Positions 7,558 to 14,687 of a stretch of 25,498 bases of DNA are shown piece by piece. Position 1 is the first letter of the stretch. Each line of letters begins with the position of its first letter. The notes beneath the pieces are model-generated. The model ran no database searches and was not told the origin of the DNA. It saw only the letters and a program-made list of their open reading frames with translations. Made by a program: the position numbers and the translations under genes. Source of the stretch: DAOTTW01 sp034437615 (GTDB taxonomy: Bacteria; Chloroflexota; Anaerolineae; Aggregatilineales; Phototrophicaceae); NCBI GenBank assembly GCA_034437615.1, contig DAOTTW010000331.1, positions 1 to 25,498 of the forward strand. Direction: 5' to 3'.

Positions 7558-9255
7558 ATGCTTTCAGATTTAGCCATTGCACAGCAGGCCACCCTCAAGC
7601 CGCTGGATGACATCGCCGCGATGATGGGCTTGAGTGCTGAGGATTACGATATTTATGGCAGTCCGTATATCGCAAAGCTGCGCTTAAATGTGCAAGACCG
7701 TTTGCAGGACCGACCCGACGCAAAATACGTCGACGTAACCGCCATCACACCGACGCCATTGGGCGAGGGCAAATCCACAACGACGGTGGGCCTGGGCCAA
7801 GCGCTCAACTACATCGGCAAGCGCAGCGTGATTACCATGCGGCAACCGTCAATGGGGCCGACGTTTGGCATCAAGGGCGGTGCAGCGGGGGGCGGTTACT
7901 CACAGCTTGTACCGATGGAGACGTTCAACCTGCACCTGACAGGCGACATTCACGCCGTAGCCGCAGCCAATAATCTGCTTGCGGCCATGATTGACAACAA
8001 GCTCATGCGTGGCAACCCGCTGAATATCGACCCACACAGCATCACATGGAAGCGCGTCGTGGATATGAACGACCGGGCACTGCGCAATATCGTGATCGGG
8101 CTGGGTGGCAAAGCCGATGGCGTGCCGCGTGAGACTGGCTTTGATATTGCTGTTGCTAGCGAAGTCATGGCTGTGCTGGCGCTGGCGACATCGTTGCAGG
8201 ATTTGCGCGAACGGTTGGGGCGCATTGTGGTGGGCTTCACCTATGATAAGCAGCCCGTCACCGCTGATGACATCGGCGCAGGTGGTGCCATGACCGTGCT
8301 GATGATGGATGCCTTGCGCCCGACGCTGCTGCAAACGCTGGAAAATACGCCTGCATTGGTGCACGCCGGCCCCTTTGCCAATATCGCGCACGGCAATAGC
8401 AGCATCCTGGCTGATCTGATCGGCATCAAACTGGGTGACTATCTGGTGACGGAATCCGGCTTCGGTGCAGACATCGGCGCGGAGAAGTTCTTCAATATCA
8501 AATGCCGTTATAGTGGCCTGAAACCGGATGCGGCGGTGTTGGTGGCGACTGTGCGCGGCCTGAAATCACACAGTGGCAAGTACCGCGTCGTAGCAGGCAA
8601 GCCGTTGCCACCGGAAATGCTGGAATTGAACGTTGCAGATGTCGAAACAGGGGCGTCCAACCTCATCAAGCACATCGAGAACGTGCGCAAGCATGGGGTG
8701 ACGCCTGTGGTGGCCATTAACGTCTTCGAGAGCGACCACCCGCAGGAAATCGCGGCCATTCAGCGCATCGCGGAGGCTGCCGGGGCGCTGGGGGCGGCTG
8801 TATGTCGGCATCATGCGCAGGGTGGCGCAGGGGCGGCTGAACTAGCCGAAATGGTGGTCCAAGCCTGTGACCAGCCCAACGAATTCCGCTATTTATATGA
8901 CCTGGATCAACCCATCAAAGCCAAAATCGAAACAATCGCCAAAGAGATTTACGGTGCAGCGGATGTCAGCTATGAGCCAACCGCAGAGCGCCAAATCCGC
9001 AGCTACGAGAGCAGCGGTTTCGGCAATTTGCCGATTTGCATGGCGAAAACACACCTGAGCCTGAGCCATGACCCGAAGCTGAAAGGTGCCCCGACAGGCT
9101 TTATGCTGCCGATTCGTGAGGTGCGTGCAAGCGTTGGCGCGGGCTTCATCTATCCGCTAGCAGGCGATATGCGCACGATGCCGGGGTTATCGTCGTCGCC
9201 TGCTGCTGAAAATGTGGATATTGACGAGCACGGCAACATCGTGGGCCTGTTCTAA
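7558..9255 (+). CDS. fhs: Formate-tetrahydrofolate ligase
   Basis: This enzyme makes 10-formyl-THF from formate, THF and ATP, the entry step of formate into one-carbon metabolism and of the methyl branch of the Wood-Ljungdahl pathway. From the ATG at 7558 it is 565 residues, close to the usual 555-560. The frame is open back to 7414, but those 48 extra residues are unlike the family and cover an intergenic repeat; the family's N-terminus begins at the MLSDLAIAQQ position. Visible motifs are the P-loop TPLGEGKSTTT (K72), the strongly conserved MRQPSMGPTFGIKGGAAGGG block, LTGDIHA, and the C-terminal MPGLSSSPAAENVDID. A purine-rich AGAGAAG precedes the ATG. No other Wood-Ljungdahl gene is nearby, so general folate metabolism is the safer role. 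Confidence 0.96.
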   Translation: MLSDLAIAQQATLKPLDDIAAMMGLSAEDYDIYGSPYIAKLRLNVQDRLQDRPDAKYVDVTAITPTPLGEGKSTTTVGLGQALNYIGKRSVITMRQPSMGPTFGIKGGAAGGGYSQLVPMETFNLHLTGDIHAVAAANNLLAAMIDNKLMRGNPLNIDPHSITWKRVVDMNDRALRNIVIGLGGKADGVPRETGFDIAVASEVMAVLALATSLQDLRERLGRIVVGFTYDKQPVTADDIGAGGAMTVLMMDALRPTLLQTLENTPALVHAGPFANIAHGNSSILADLIGIKLGDYLVTESGFGADIGAEKFFNIKCRYSGLKPDAAVLVATVRGLKSHSGKYRVVAGKPLPPEMLELNVADVETGASNLIKHIENVRKHGVTPVVAINVFESDHPQEIAAIQRIAEAAGALGAAVCRHHAQGGAGAAELAEMVVQACDQPNEFRYLYDLDQPIKAKIETIAKEIYGAADVSYEPTAERQIRSYESSGFGNLPICMAKTHLSLSHDPKLKGAPTGFMLPIREVRASVGAGFIYPLAGDMRTMPGLSSSPAAENVDIDEHGNIVGLF

Positions 9256-9279
9256 ATTTCTGCTTCGACGTAATCGACC

Positions 9280-9324
9280 TGGGTTGAAGGTCGTGGTACG
9301 GCCAGATGGTCTTCCTTCAACCCA
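9280..9324 (+). terminator. Long-stem hairpin after fhs
   Basis: TGGGTTGAAGG (9280-9290) and CCTTCAACCCA (9314-9324) form a perfect 11-bp stem around a 23-base loop, 24 bases after the fhs stop. No T tract follows. It may end or protect the fhs mRNA 3' end, or act by a factor-dependent route. Confidence 0.5.
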
Positions 9325-9499
9325 TCAATGTGAAAGCGAATAGCTTCCTCTTATCGCAGTGCCGTTTTTTATCTTCGTGGAGCGTAGCGCACAGCGACGG
9401 CCTGCGATGGGCAGTTACATCTGGGGGTTCAGCTTGTTGGTTGGTATTATCTTGCGTTCGCTCAGCACGGGCATTGTCTCATAAAATATCGGGGCCGCG

Positions 9500-9528
9500 T
9501 TCGCTATTCCGGGCGATTTGGCTATAAT
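9500..9528 (+). promoter_or_regulatory. Candidate promoter for the tail-tube-like gene
   Basis: A perfect TATAAT (9523-9528) lies 56 bases before the ATG. The hexamer 17 bases upstream is a weak TTCGCT (9500-9505). An AAGGA ribosome binding site (9573-9577) follows, seven bases from the start. Confidence 0.45.
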
Positions 9529-9584
9529 ATGGGCTAACTTGTATCAATATAGAATAAGCCGGAATCGGCAGTAAGGATAGCGCA

Positions 9585-10028
9585 ATGGTCAGCAATAACA
9601 TCGCAGTGGATAGCCTGATTGCGAATGAATTCGCGGTAGAATTGAACGGCGAACGGATTCAGGGCGTGCTCAGCGTCGAAAACCTCGTGACGTATAAGCT
9701 GGACGATGATAGCAACCGCGTCAAGGTGCCGTTTGAAGTCGCTAAGATGGTGCAGCGCGATGGCAACGCCCCCTTTAATAAGTGGCTACGTGAGACGAGC
9801 GCCAAGCGCAATACGCCGGAACTCCCGCGCCGAGATGTGACTATTGTTGCGGTGGATGATGGCGTCGAAACGCGCCGCTGGAAGGCTAGCAATGCCTGGA
9901 TTGCAGAGGTGCGTTACTCGGCCTTTGATAGTGCATCGTTTGAGATGGTCGCAGAGGTCTTTGTCATCATGTATGATGACATTGAGGAGACGTGGCCAGC
10001 CACCGAAAATCTCGACCCCATTAGCTAG
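9585..10028 (+). CDS. Phage-tail-tube-like (T4 gp19 family) protein
   Basis: A 147-residue protein. Its pattern matches the gp19/inner-tube family of contractile phage tails and injection systems: an N-terminal FAVELNGERIQGVLSVENL, a middle FNKWLRE, then RRDVTIVAVDDG, RRWKASNAWIAEVRYSAFD and a closing EVFVIMYDDIEE. In known tubes these segments form the beta-sandwich ring subunit. No sheath, baseplate, spike, AAA or capsid gene lies beside it, so it is an orphan here; it may serve an injection system encoded elsewhere or have another role. It has its own candidate promoter and a good AAGGA site seven bases before the ATG. Length fits the family. The family call rests on pattern memory, not on a search. 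Confidence 0.6.
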   Translation: MVSNNIAVDSLIANEFAVELNGERIQGVLSVENLVTYKLDDDSNRVKVPFEVAKMVQRDGNAPFNKWLRETSAKRNTPELPRRDVTIVAVDDGVETRRWKASNAWIAEVRYSAFDSASFEMVAEVFVIMYDDIEETWPATENLDPIS

Positions 10029-10054
10029 GGCCGCATTGCTGGTAGGGACGTGAA

Positions 10055-10075
10055 GGGACGCGCCTCGGTGCGTCT
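10055..10075 (+). repeat. Intergenic GGGACGC hairpin element
   Basis: GACGC (10057-10061) and GCGTC (10070-10074) form a short stem with an inner CC/GG pair, preceded at 10042 by GTAGGGACG. It lies between the tail-like gene and the ferredoxin gene and resembles elements at about 7441 and 23378. Too short for a confident terminator call. Confidence 0.35.
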
Positions 10076-10162
10076 GAAAACGAATTGCCGCCACATTTTC
10101 GCCATCTGGCACCGGAAACGCACCAATATGAAGCAGCCAGCAGAGGATCAGGCAGAGAACCT

Positions 10163-10522
10163 ATGCCGCAATTACGTATCTTACACAACGATAGTGGTAA
10201 TGAAGAAACCGTCATCGAGGTCCGCGCAGGCGCAAACCTGCGCCGTACTCTGCTAGATAACGGCATCTCACCCTATACCAGCCTGACGCGGGTAGCTAAT
10301 TGTGGCGGGCGCGGCATCTGCGCCACCTGCGGCGTCTGGATTGAACACAACGAGCCTGCCCCGCAACACTGGCACGACCAGCTTGCCTCCCGCTTCGGTT
10401 ATCCGCGCCTTTCCTGTCAAATCAGCATTGATGAAGATATGACCGTGCGCATTCTAGCTGACAAGGTCATCTGGGGCGGGCGCGACCCGCAACGGGCGAA
10501 ACGCTGGCAAGCCAACGAATGA
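10163..10522 (+). CDS. 2Fe-2S ferredoxin, adrenodoxin-like
   Basis: A 119-residue electron carrier from the ATG at 10163. An upstream in-frame start at 10085 would add 26 residues unlike ferredoxins. The cluster ligands are C47, C53, C56 and C85. The NCGGRGICATCGV motif has Cx5Cx2C spacing, typical of adrenodoxin-type rather than plant-type ferredoxins, and RLSCQI carries the last Cys. The C-terminal 25 residues, rich in Arg, Lys and Trp, extend past the usual fold. No reductase or oxygenase partner lies next to it. A GAGA sequence a few bases before the ATG is a weak ribosome binding site. It converges with alaS, 74 bases away. Redox partner unknown. Confidence 0.87.
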   Translation: MPQLRILHNDSGNEETVIEVRAGANLRRTLLDNGISPYTSLTRVANCGGRGICATCGVWIEHNEPAPQHWHDQLASRFGYPRLSCQISIDEDMTVRILADKVIWGGRDPQRAKRWQANE

Positions 10523-10591
10523 GCGCAATCCACCACCAACGGCCTGTCGCAAAACTGCGGAAGGTACGTGTATGCCGCGTGATTTTGTGGT

Positions 10592-10607
10592 TTTCGCTAC
10601 TGCGAAA
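10592..10607 (-). terminator. Hairpin at the alaS stop codon
   Basis: TTTCGC-AGTA-GCGAAA on the minus strand is a perfect 6-bp stem, and the TAG stop of alaS spans loop and stem. Downstream sequence is A/C-rich rather than T-rich. It lies in a short gap between convergent genes. Confidence 0.35.
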
Positions 10608-13299
10608 GCAACTCGCGGGCTTTATCCAGCGCTTCAGGCAGCTTGCTGCTATCCTTGCCGCCAGCTTGCGCCATATTCGGGCGGCCACCACCGCCACCAC
10701 CAACGACAGCCGCCACAGGCTTAATCAGATCACCCGCTTTGACGCCCTGCTTGGTGAGGTCTTCTGTGACGGCAACCAGCAGCATCGGCTTGCCGTTGAT
10801 GTCACTACCGAGCACGAGCACGCCATTTGCCTTCACCTTGCCCCGGAACCAGTCAGCCATCTCGCGCATTGTATCCACTGGCACGCCGTCCAGTTTGGCG
10901 ATCAGCGCTTGCTTGCCGTTGAGCGTTTCGAGATTTTTGGCCATCATCTGCTCGAAGGTGTAGCGGGCTGATTTACGCTGCAACTCGTCAATCTGCTTGC
11001 GGGCAGCGGCTAAATCATCCTGCATGGCGTTGATGCGTGACGGGATGTTGTCGATTGTGGTATTTAGCTGTATTGCGATCTGGTCCAACTGTGACATGCG
11101 CTGCTGAATGTAATCAATCGCGGCAGGTCCGGTCAGCGCTTCTACACGGCGGATACCCGCGCTAACGCTGCCCTCGCTGGTAAAGACGAACGCGCCGATA
11201 TGGTTGGTATCCGGCACATGCACACCACCACACAATTCATACGAGTAGCGGTTAGCGTCCTTCTCGATGATGACGGTACGCACGGTCTCGCCGTATTTTT
11301 CGCCAAACAGCGCCATCGCACCCCCTGCCCTGGCCTGCTCAAGCGATTTGACCTCATAACGCACGGGGTAAGCGTCCAGGATGATCTGGTTAACCTCGGC
11401 CTCGATGCGTGCTAGGTCATCAGACGCCACCTTTTCTTCATGTGAGAAGTCAAAGCGCAGGCGGTCTGGCGCGACCAGCGAACCGCGTTGCTGCACATGG
11501 CTGCCGAGATGCTTACGCAACGCAGCATGAAGCAAATGCGTGCCGGTGTGGTTGCGTGTGACGTTGCGGCGACGTTCGTAATCCACTTGTGCTTGTGCTG
11601 TGTCACCGACTTTCGGGGTGCCTTCAACCACTTCGCCTACATGCAGTATCAAGCCGCCGACAGGTCTGCGCATCGCTTCCACTTCAAGCGTCCAGCCATC
11701 GCCACTGATGCTGCCCGTATCGCTGACCTGACCACCCGCTTCGACATAAAAATGCGTATGCGGCAACACCACCTCGACCTTATCGCCGACGATGGCGCTT
11801 TCCACGCGCTGACCATCTTGCACTAAGGCCAGCAGCGTTGCATCAAAGGGCGCATTTGCATTTTCGTACGGGTTGTAGAGCACACCTTTCGCATCCAGCT
11901 TGCCTTGCTGCTGCAAATAGGCCAGCAGCTCGCTATAAAATTCAGCCGAGGCGATTTTACCCATCGCCTGACCGCCGCCGCTGACGCGGGAATGTTCAGC
12001 TTCAGCAGCCTCAAAGCCTGCCATGTCGATGCCGAAGCCGCGCTCCTCTGCGATGTCCTTTGTCACCTGAATGGGCAAGCCCAGCGTAGCCTTCAGGTAA
12101 AACGCCTGCTCGCCGGAAATCACGTCGCCCTGTGGTAAATCGTCCAGCATCTGCTCCAATTCGTTCAGGCCGCGCTCCATCGTGCGATAGAAGCGTTCTT
12201 CCTCCAGCGTGATGGCCCGTTTGATGGCGTCGGCACGCTCGTGCAGGTCTGTATAATGCACGCCCATGATGTCAATCACGGTCTGCGCGACATCGGCCAA
12301 GAACGGTTCATCGAAGCCCAGCTTACGGCCAAAACGTGCCGCACGGCGGATGACCAGACGGGCCACAGAATCGCGGCCTTTTGCGCCCGGCAACACCCCG
12401 TCGGAAATCAAGAAGACTGCCGCACGCACATGATCTGCAATCACGCGGTAGGGCACGATATTGGCGTCGCGTTCTGCGTCGGTGTGGCCGGTTAACGCTT
12501 GTGTGGCCTCAATGATGGGCATAAACAGGTCGGTTTCATAATTGGCGGTCGCACCCTGCAAAATGCTGACGATACGCTCTAGCCCCATGCCCGTATCTAC
12601 ACCCGGCGCAGGCAGTGGTTGGTCATACTGGCCTGTATGCTCTGGGTCGGCCTGCTGACGGTTGAACTGCATGAACACCAGGTTCCAGATTTCCAGGAAG
12701 CGGTCATCTTCCTCTTGCAACAACGGGATGATGCTCTCCTCGCCAGCCTGCGGCGTCTTATCCCAGTGGATTTCGCTGGTGGGGCCACATGGCCCTGTGT
12801 CAGCCATCTGCCAAAAGTTTGTATCCGGCCCCATACGCGCCACCCGTTTAGGGTCAACGCCGATGTCGTTCACCCAGATGTCATAGGCTTCTTCGTCGTG
12901 CTCATACACGGTGTAAACAAGGCGATCTGTGGGCAATTCGTAGACCTGCGTTAGCAGATCGTACGCAAAGCGAATGGCATCCCGTTTGAAGTAATCGCCA
13001 AAGCTAAAGTTGCCGAGCATCTCGAAAAACGTATGATGCCGGGGCGATGGCCCGACGTTTTCAAGGTCGTTATGCTTGCCGCTGACGCGCATTACCTTCT
13101 GTGAGGTGGTCGCACGGCTGTAATCGCGCTTATCCAGCCCCAAAAACACATCTTTGAATTGCACCATGCCAGCGTTTGTAAACAGCAACGTCGGATCGTT
13201 GCCTGGAACAAGCGAGGACGATGCAACGACTTTGTGGCCCATCTCTTCATAGAAATCCAGAAAAGCGGACCGCGCCTCTGCACTGGTCATCTGCTTCAT
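10597..13299 (-). CDS. alaS: Alanine-tRNA ligase
   Basis: A 900-residue class II synthetase that charges tRNA-Ala in the cytoplasm; E. coli AlaRS has 876. The N-terminal catalytic core shows LFTNAGMVQFKD, the class II motif region HHTFFEMLGNFSFGDYF, and the class II active-site region ending in VDTGMGLERI. The editing domain carries the zinc-site motifs HTGTH (around residue 584) and CGGVH (around residue 688). The C-Ala domain includes a Gly-rich VGGGGGGRPNMAQAGG segment near the end. The ATG at 13299 is followed by a second in-frame ATG three codons on; either could be used, as the only GGAG is about 14 bases upstream. The domain set appears complete. It lies 68 bases downstream of the MFS gene on the same strand. 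Confidence 0.98.
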   Translation of the reverse strand: MKQMTSAEARSAFLDFYEEMGHKVVASSSLVPGNDPTLLFTNAGMVQFKDVFLGLDKRDYSRATTSQKVMRVSGKHNDLENVGPSPRHHTFFEMLGNFSFGDYFKRDAIRFAYDLLTQVYELPTDRLVYTVYEHDEEAYDIWVNDIGVDPKRVARMGPDTNFWQMADTGPCGPTSEIHWDKTPQAGEESIIPLLQEEDDRFLEIWNLVFMQFNRQQADPEHTGQYDQPLPAPGVDTGMGLERIVSILQGATANYETDLFMPIIEATQALTGHTDAERDANIVPYRVIADHVRAAVFLISDGVLPGAKGRDSVARLVIRRAARFGRKLGFDEPFLADVAQTVIDIMGVHYTDLHERADAIKRAITLEEERFYRTMERGLNELEQMLDDLPQGDVISGEQAFYLKATLGLPIQVTKDIAEERGFGIDMAGFEAAEAEHSRVSGGGQAMGKIASAEFYSELLAYLQQQGKLDAKGVLYNPYENANAPFDATLLALVQDGQRVESAIVGDKVEVVLPHTHFYVEAGGQVSDTGSISGDGWTLEVEAMRRPVGGLILHVGEVVEGTPKVGDTAQAQVDYERRRNVTRNHTGTHLLHAALRKHLGSHVQQRGSLVAPDRLRFDFSHEEKVASDDLARIEAEVNQIILDAYPVRYEVKSLEQARAGGAMALFGEKYGETVRTVIIEKDANRYSYELCGGVHVPDTNHIGAFVFTSEGSVSAGIRRVEALTGPAAIDYIQQRMSQLDQIAIQLNTTIDNIPSRINAMQDDLAAARKQIDELQRKSARYTFEQMMAKNLETLNGKQALIAKLDGVPVDTMREMADWFRGKVKANGVLVLGSDINGKPMLLVAVTEDLTKQGVKAGDLIKPVAAVVGGGGGGRPNMAQAGGKDSSKLPEALDKARELLSQ

Positions 13300-13367
13300 G
13301 AGTTACTTCGACTCCATCTGCTCAATTAGTGGGTTCTTTGCTGCGTCAATCTTATCATCGTGCCCGG

Positions 13368-14603
13368 CTAGCCGACAGCAACATCAGGCTGGCGCTGTGA
13401 CCAACGCATCAGCATGACAGAGGGCACAATCATCAACGCCAGGGCAGCAGCGCCCACAGCAAATGGCACCTGCGGCGCAATCGCAAACAGCGTACCAGCG
13501 ATGGCGCTACCAAAAATGATCGCCAGACTAAACGCCGATTGGTAAACACCGAGCACAGCACCGCGCTCCGAGGGGTCTACTGTTGCGATGCTCATCGTTT
13601 GCAAGGCAGGTTGCTGCGTGCCACCCCCTACGGCCAGCACAAGCAAGGCTAGCGACGCAAATACCACATTCGGGGCGAAGATCAGCAAAATTAACGCGAC
13701 CAGCCTGAACACGTTACCGATCACCACCATCTTCGGCTCACCAAACCATCTGACGAAGCGCCGCACGAGAAACACCTGTGTCATGATCTGCCCGACGCCA
13801 ACCACCGCCAACAACAAGCCGACGCCGATCTCGACGGTCTCCGGTGTATCCGCGAAGATGACGGCCTCACCATAAAGGGCGAATGTATTCTGTAGCATAG
13901 CGAAGGCAAATTGTGCACCGAGCACGATCAATAGCACACTCAACAGCGGCCCATTGGCCAGAATACGGCGTGGGGACAGCGACGATGTTTTGCGCTTGCG
14001 GTTGTTTTCACGTTCTTCAGCGGAAACCGTCTCGTCCAGCATCCGCCATGTCAGGAAGGCCAAGCCGAACGCCACCAGTGCCGCCAGGAAGAACGGCGCT
14101 TCGTAGGTGAACAAACCAGAGGCGATACCACCAATCGCCGGACCAAAAATAAACCCCGTGCCAAGCGCTGCCGCGATATAGCCGAGGGCCTGCGTGCGCT
14201 GTTCGGGTGGCGTAATATCCGTGATGTAGGCACGAGCAACGATGATGTTACCGCCCGTGATGCCATCCAGCAGACGCGCAACAAGCAGCATCTCCGGGGA
14301 TTGTGCAAGCGCGATCATCAAGAAGCTGAGCGCTGTACCTAATTGGCTGACGAACAGCACAGGCACCCGCCCGTAACGATCTGATAAGCGCCCAATATAT
14401 GGGCCAGCGAGAAATTGCGCTGCGAAAAAGGCGGTGTTCAGCAGTGTGATCGTCTCAAACGACATGGCAAAGCGATTCTTCGCATACAGCGGCAGAATCG
14501 GCAGCACCATCGCCGCACCGACAAATTGCACGAAGACGATCAACAAGACAACGATCAGGCGCTTATCAATAGTGGCCCATGTAACTTTCTTTTGTTCAGT
14601 AAT
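13368..14603 (-). CDS. MFS drug-exporter-like transporter (DHA1/TetA type)
   Basis: A roughly 411-residue, 12-helix major facilitator. The loop 2-3 motif is GRLSDRYGRVP, and the region LLDGITGGNIIVARAYITDITPP closely recalls TetA-type tetracycline and multidrug antiporters. A charged central loop (DETVSAEERENNRKRK) separates the halves, and GGGTQQPALQTM lies in the second half. Substrate cannot be read from sequence. The start is unclear: no in-frame ATG or GTG precedes the first helix. TTG at 14648 has no ribosome binding site, while ATT at 14603 has GGAG nine bases upstream; I place the start at ATT with reserve. The gene follows the BY-kinase gene closely and may be cotranscribed with it. 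Confidence 0.85.
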   Translation of the reverse strand: MTEQKKVTWATIDKRLIVVLLIVFVQFVGAAMVLPILPLYAKNRFAMSFETITLLNTAFFAAQFLAGPYIGRLSDRYGRVPVLFVSQLGTALSFLMIALAQSPEMLLVARLLDGITGGNIIVARAYITDITPPEQRTQALGYIAAALGTGFIFGPAIGGIASGLFTYEAPFFLAALVAFGLAFLTWRMLDETVSAEERENNRKRKTSSLSPRRILANGPLLSVLLIVLGAQFAFAMLQNTFALYGEAVIFADTPETVEIGVGLLLAVVGVGQIMTQVFLVRRFVRWFGEPKMVVIGNVFRLVALILLIFAPNVVFASLALLVLAVGGGTQQPALQTMSIATVDPSERGAVLGVYQSAFSLAIIFGSAIAGTLFAIAPQVPFAVGAAALALMIVPSVMLMRWSQRQPDVAVG

Positions 14604-14687
14604 AGCGTTTATCTCCTGCGCAGTTTTCGGGCAACGCCCGTCAGCCAATCTGTGATGTTCATGGATGTAGCCAATTCGTGCTGGTTA

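Larger units (their letters stand above)
9256..9584. other. 329-base gap with hairpin and promoter, no gene seen
   Basis: No convincing reading frame is present. The gap holds a long hairpin just after fhs (9280-9324), a TATAAT box (9523-9528) and a small GCCG-GAAT-CGGC hairpin (9558-9569) before the next gene's ribosome binding site. The middle (about 9330-9510) shows nothing I can interpret. Confidence 0.6.

Noticed and set aside
9306..9527. 73-residue frame after fhs
   Set aside because: Overlaps the fhs hairpin and the next promoter, has no ribosome binding site, and shows no recognisable pattern.
9585..10028. Prophage or injection-system cluster
   Set aside because: Only one tail-like gene is present; the neighbours are fhs, a ferredoxin and alaS, and no integrase or attachment repeat is visible.
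13300..13367. T-box or other leader before alaS
   Set aside because: The 68-base gap is too short and shows no T-box signature; only a short CGGCTAGCCG palindrome at the MFS stop.
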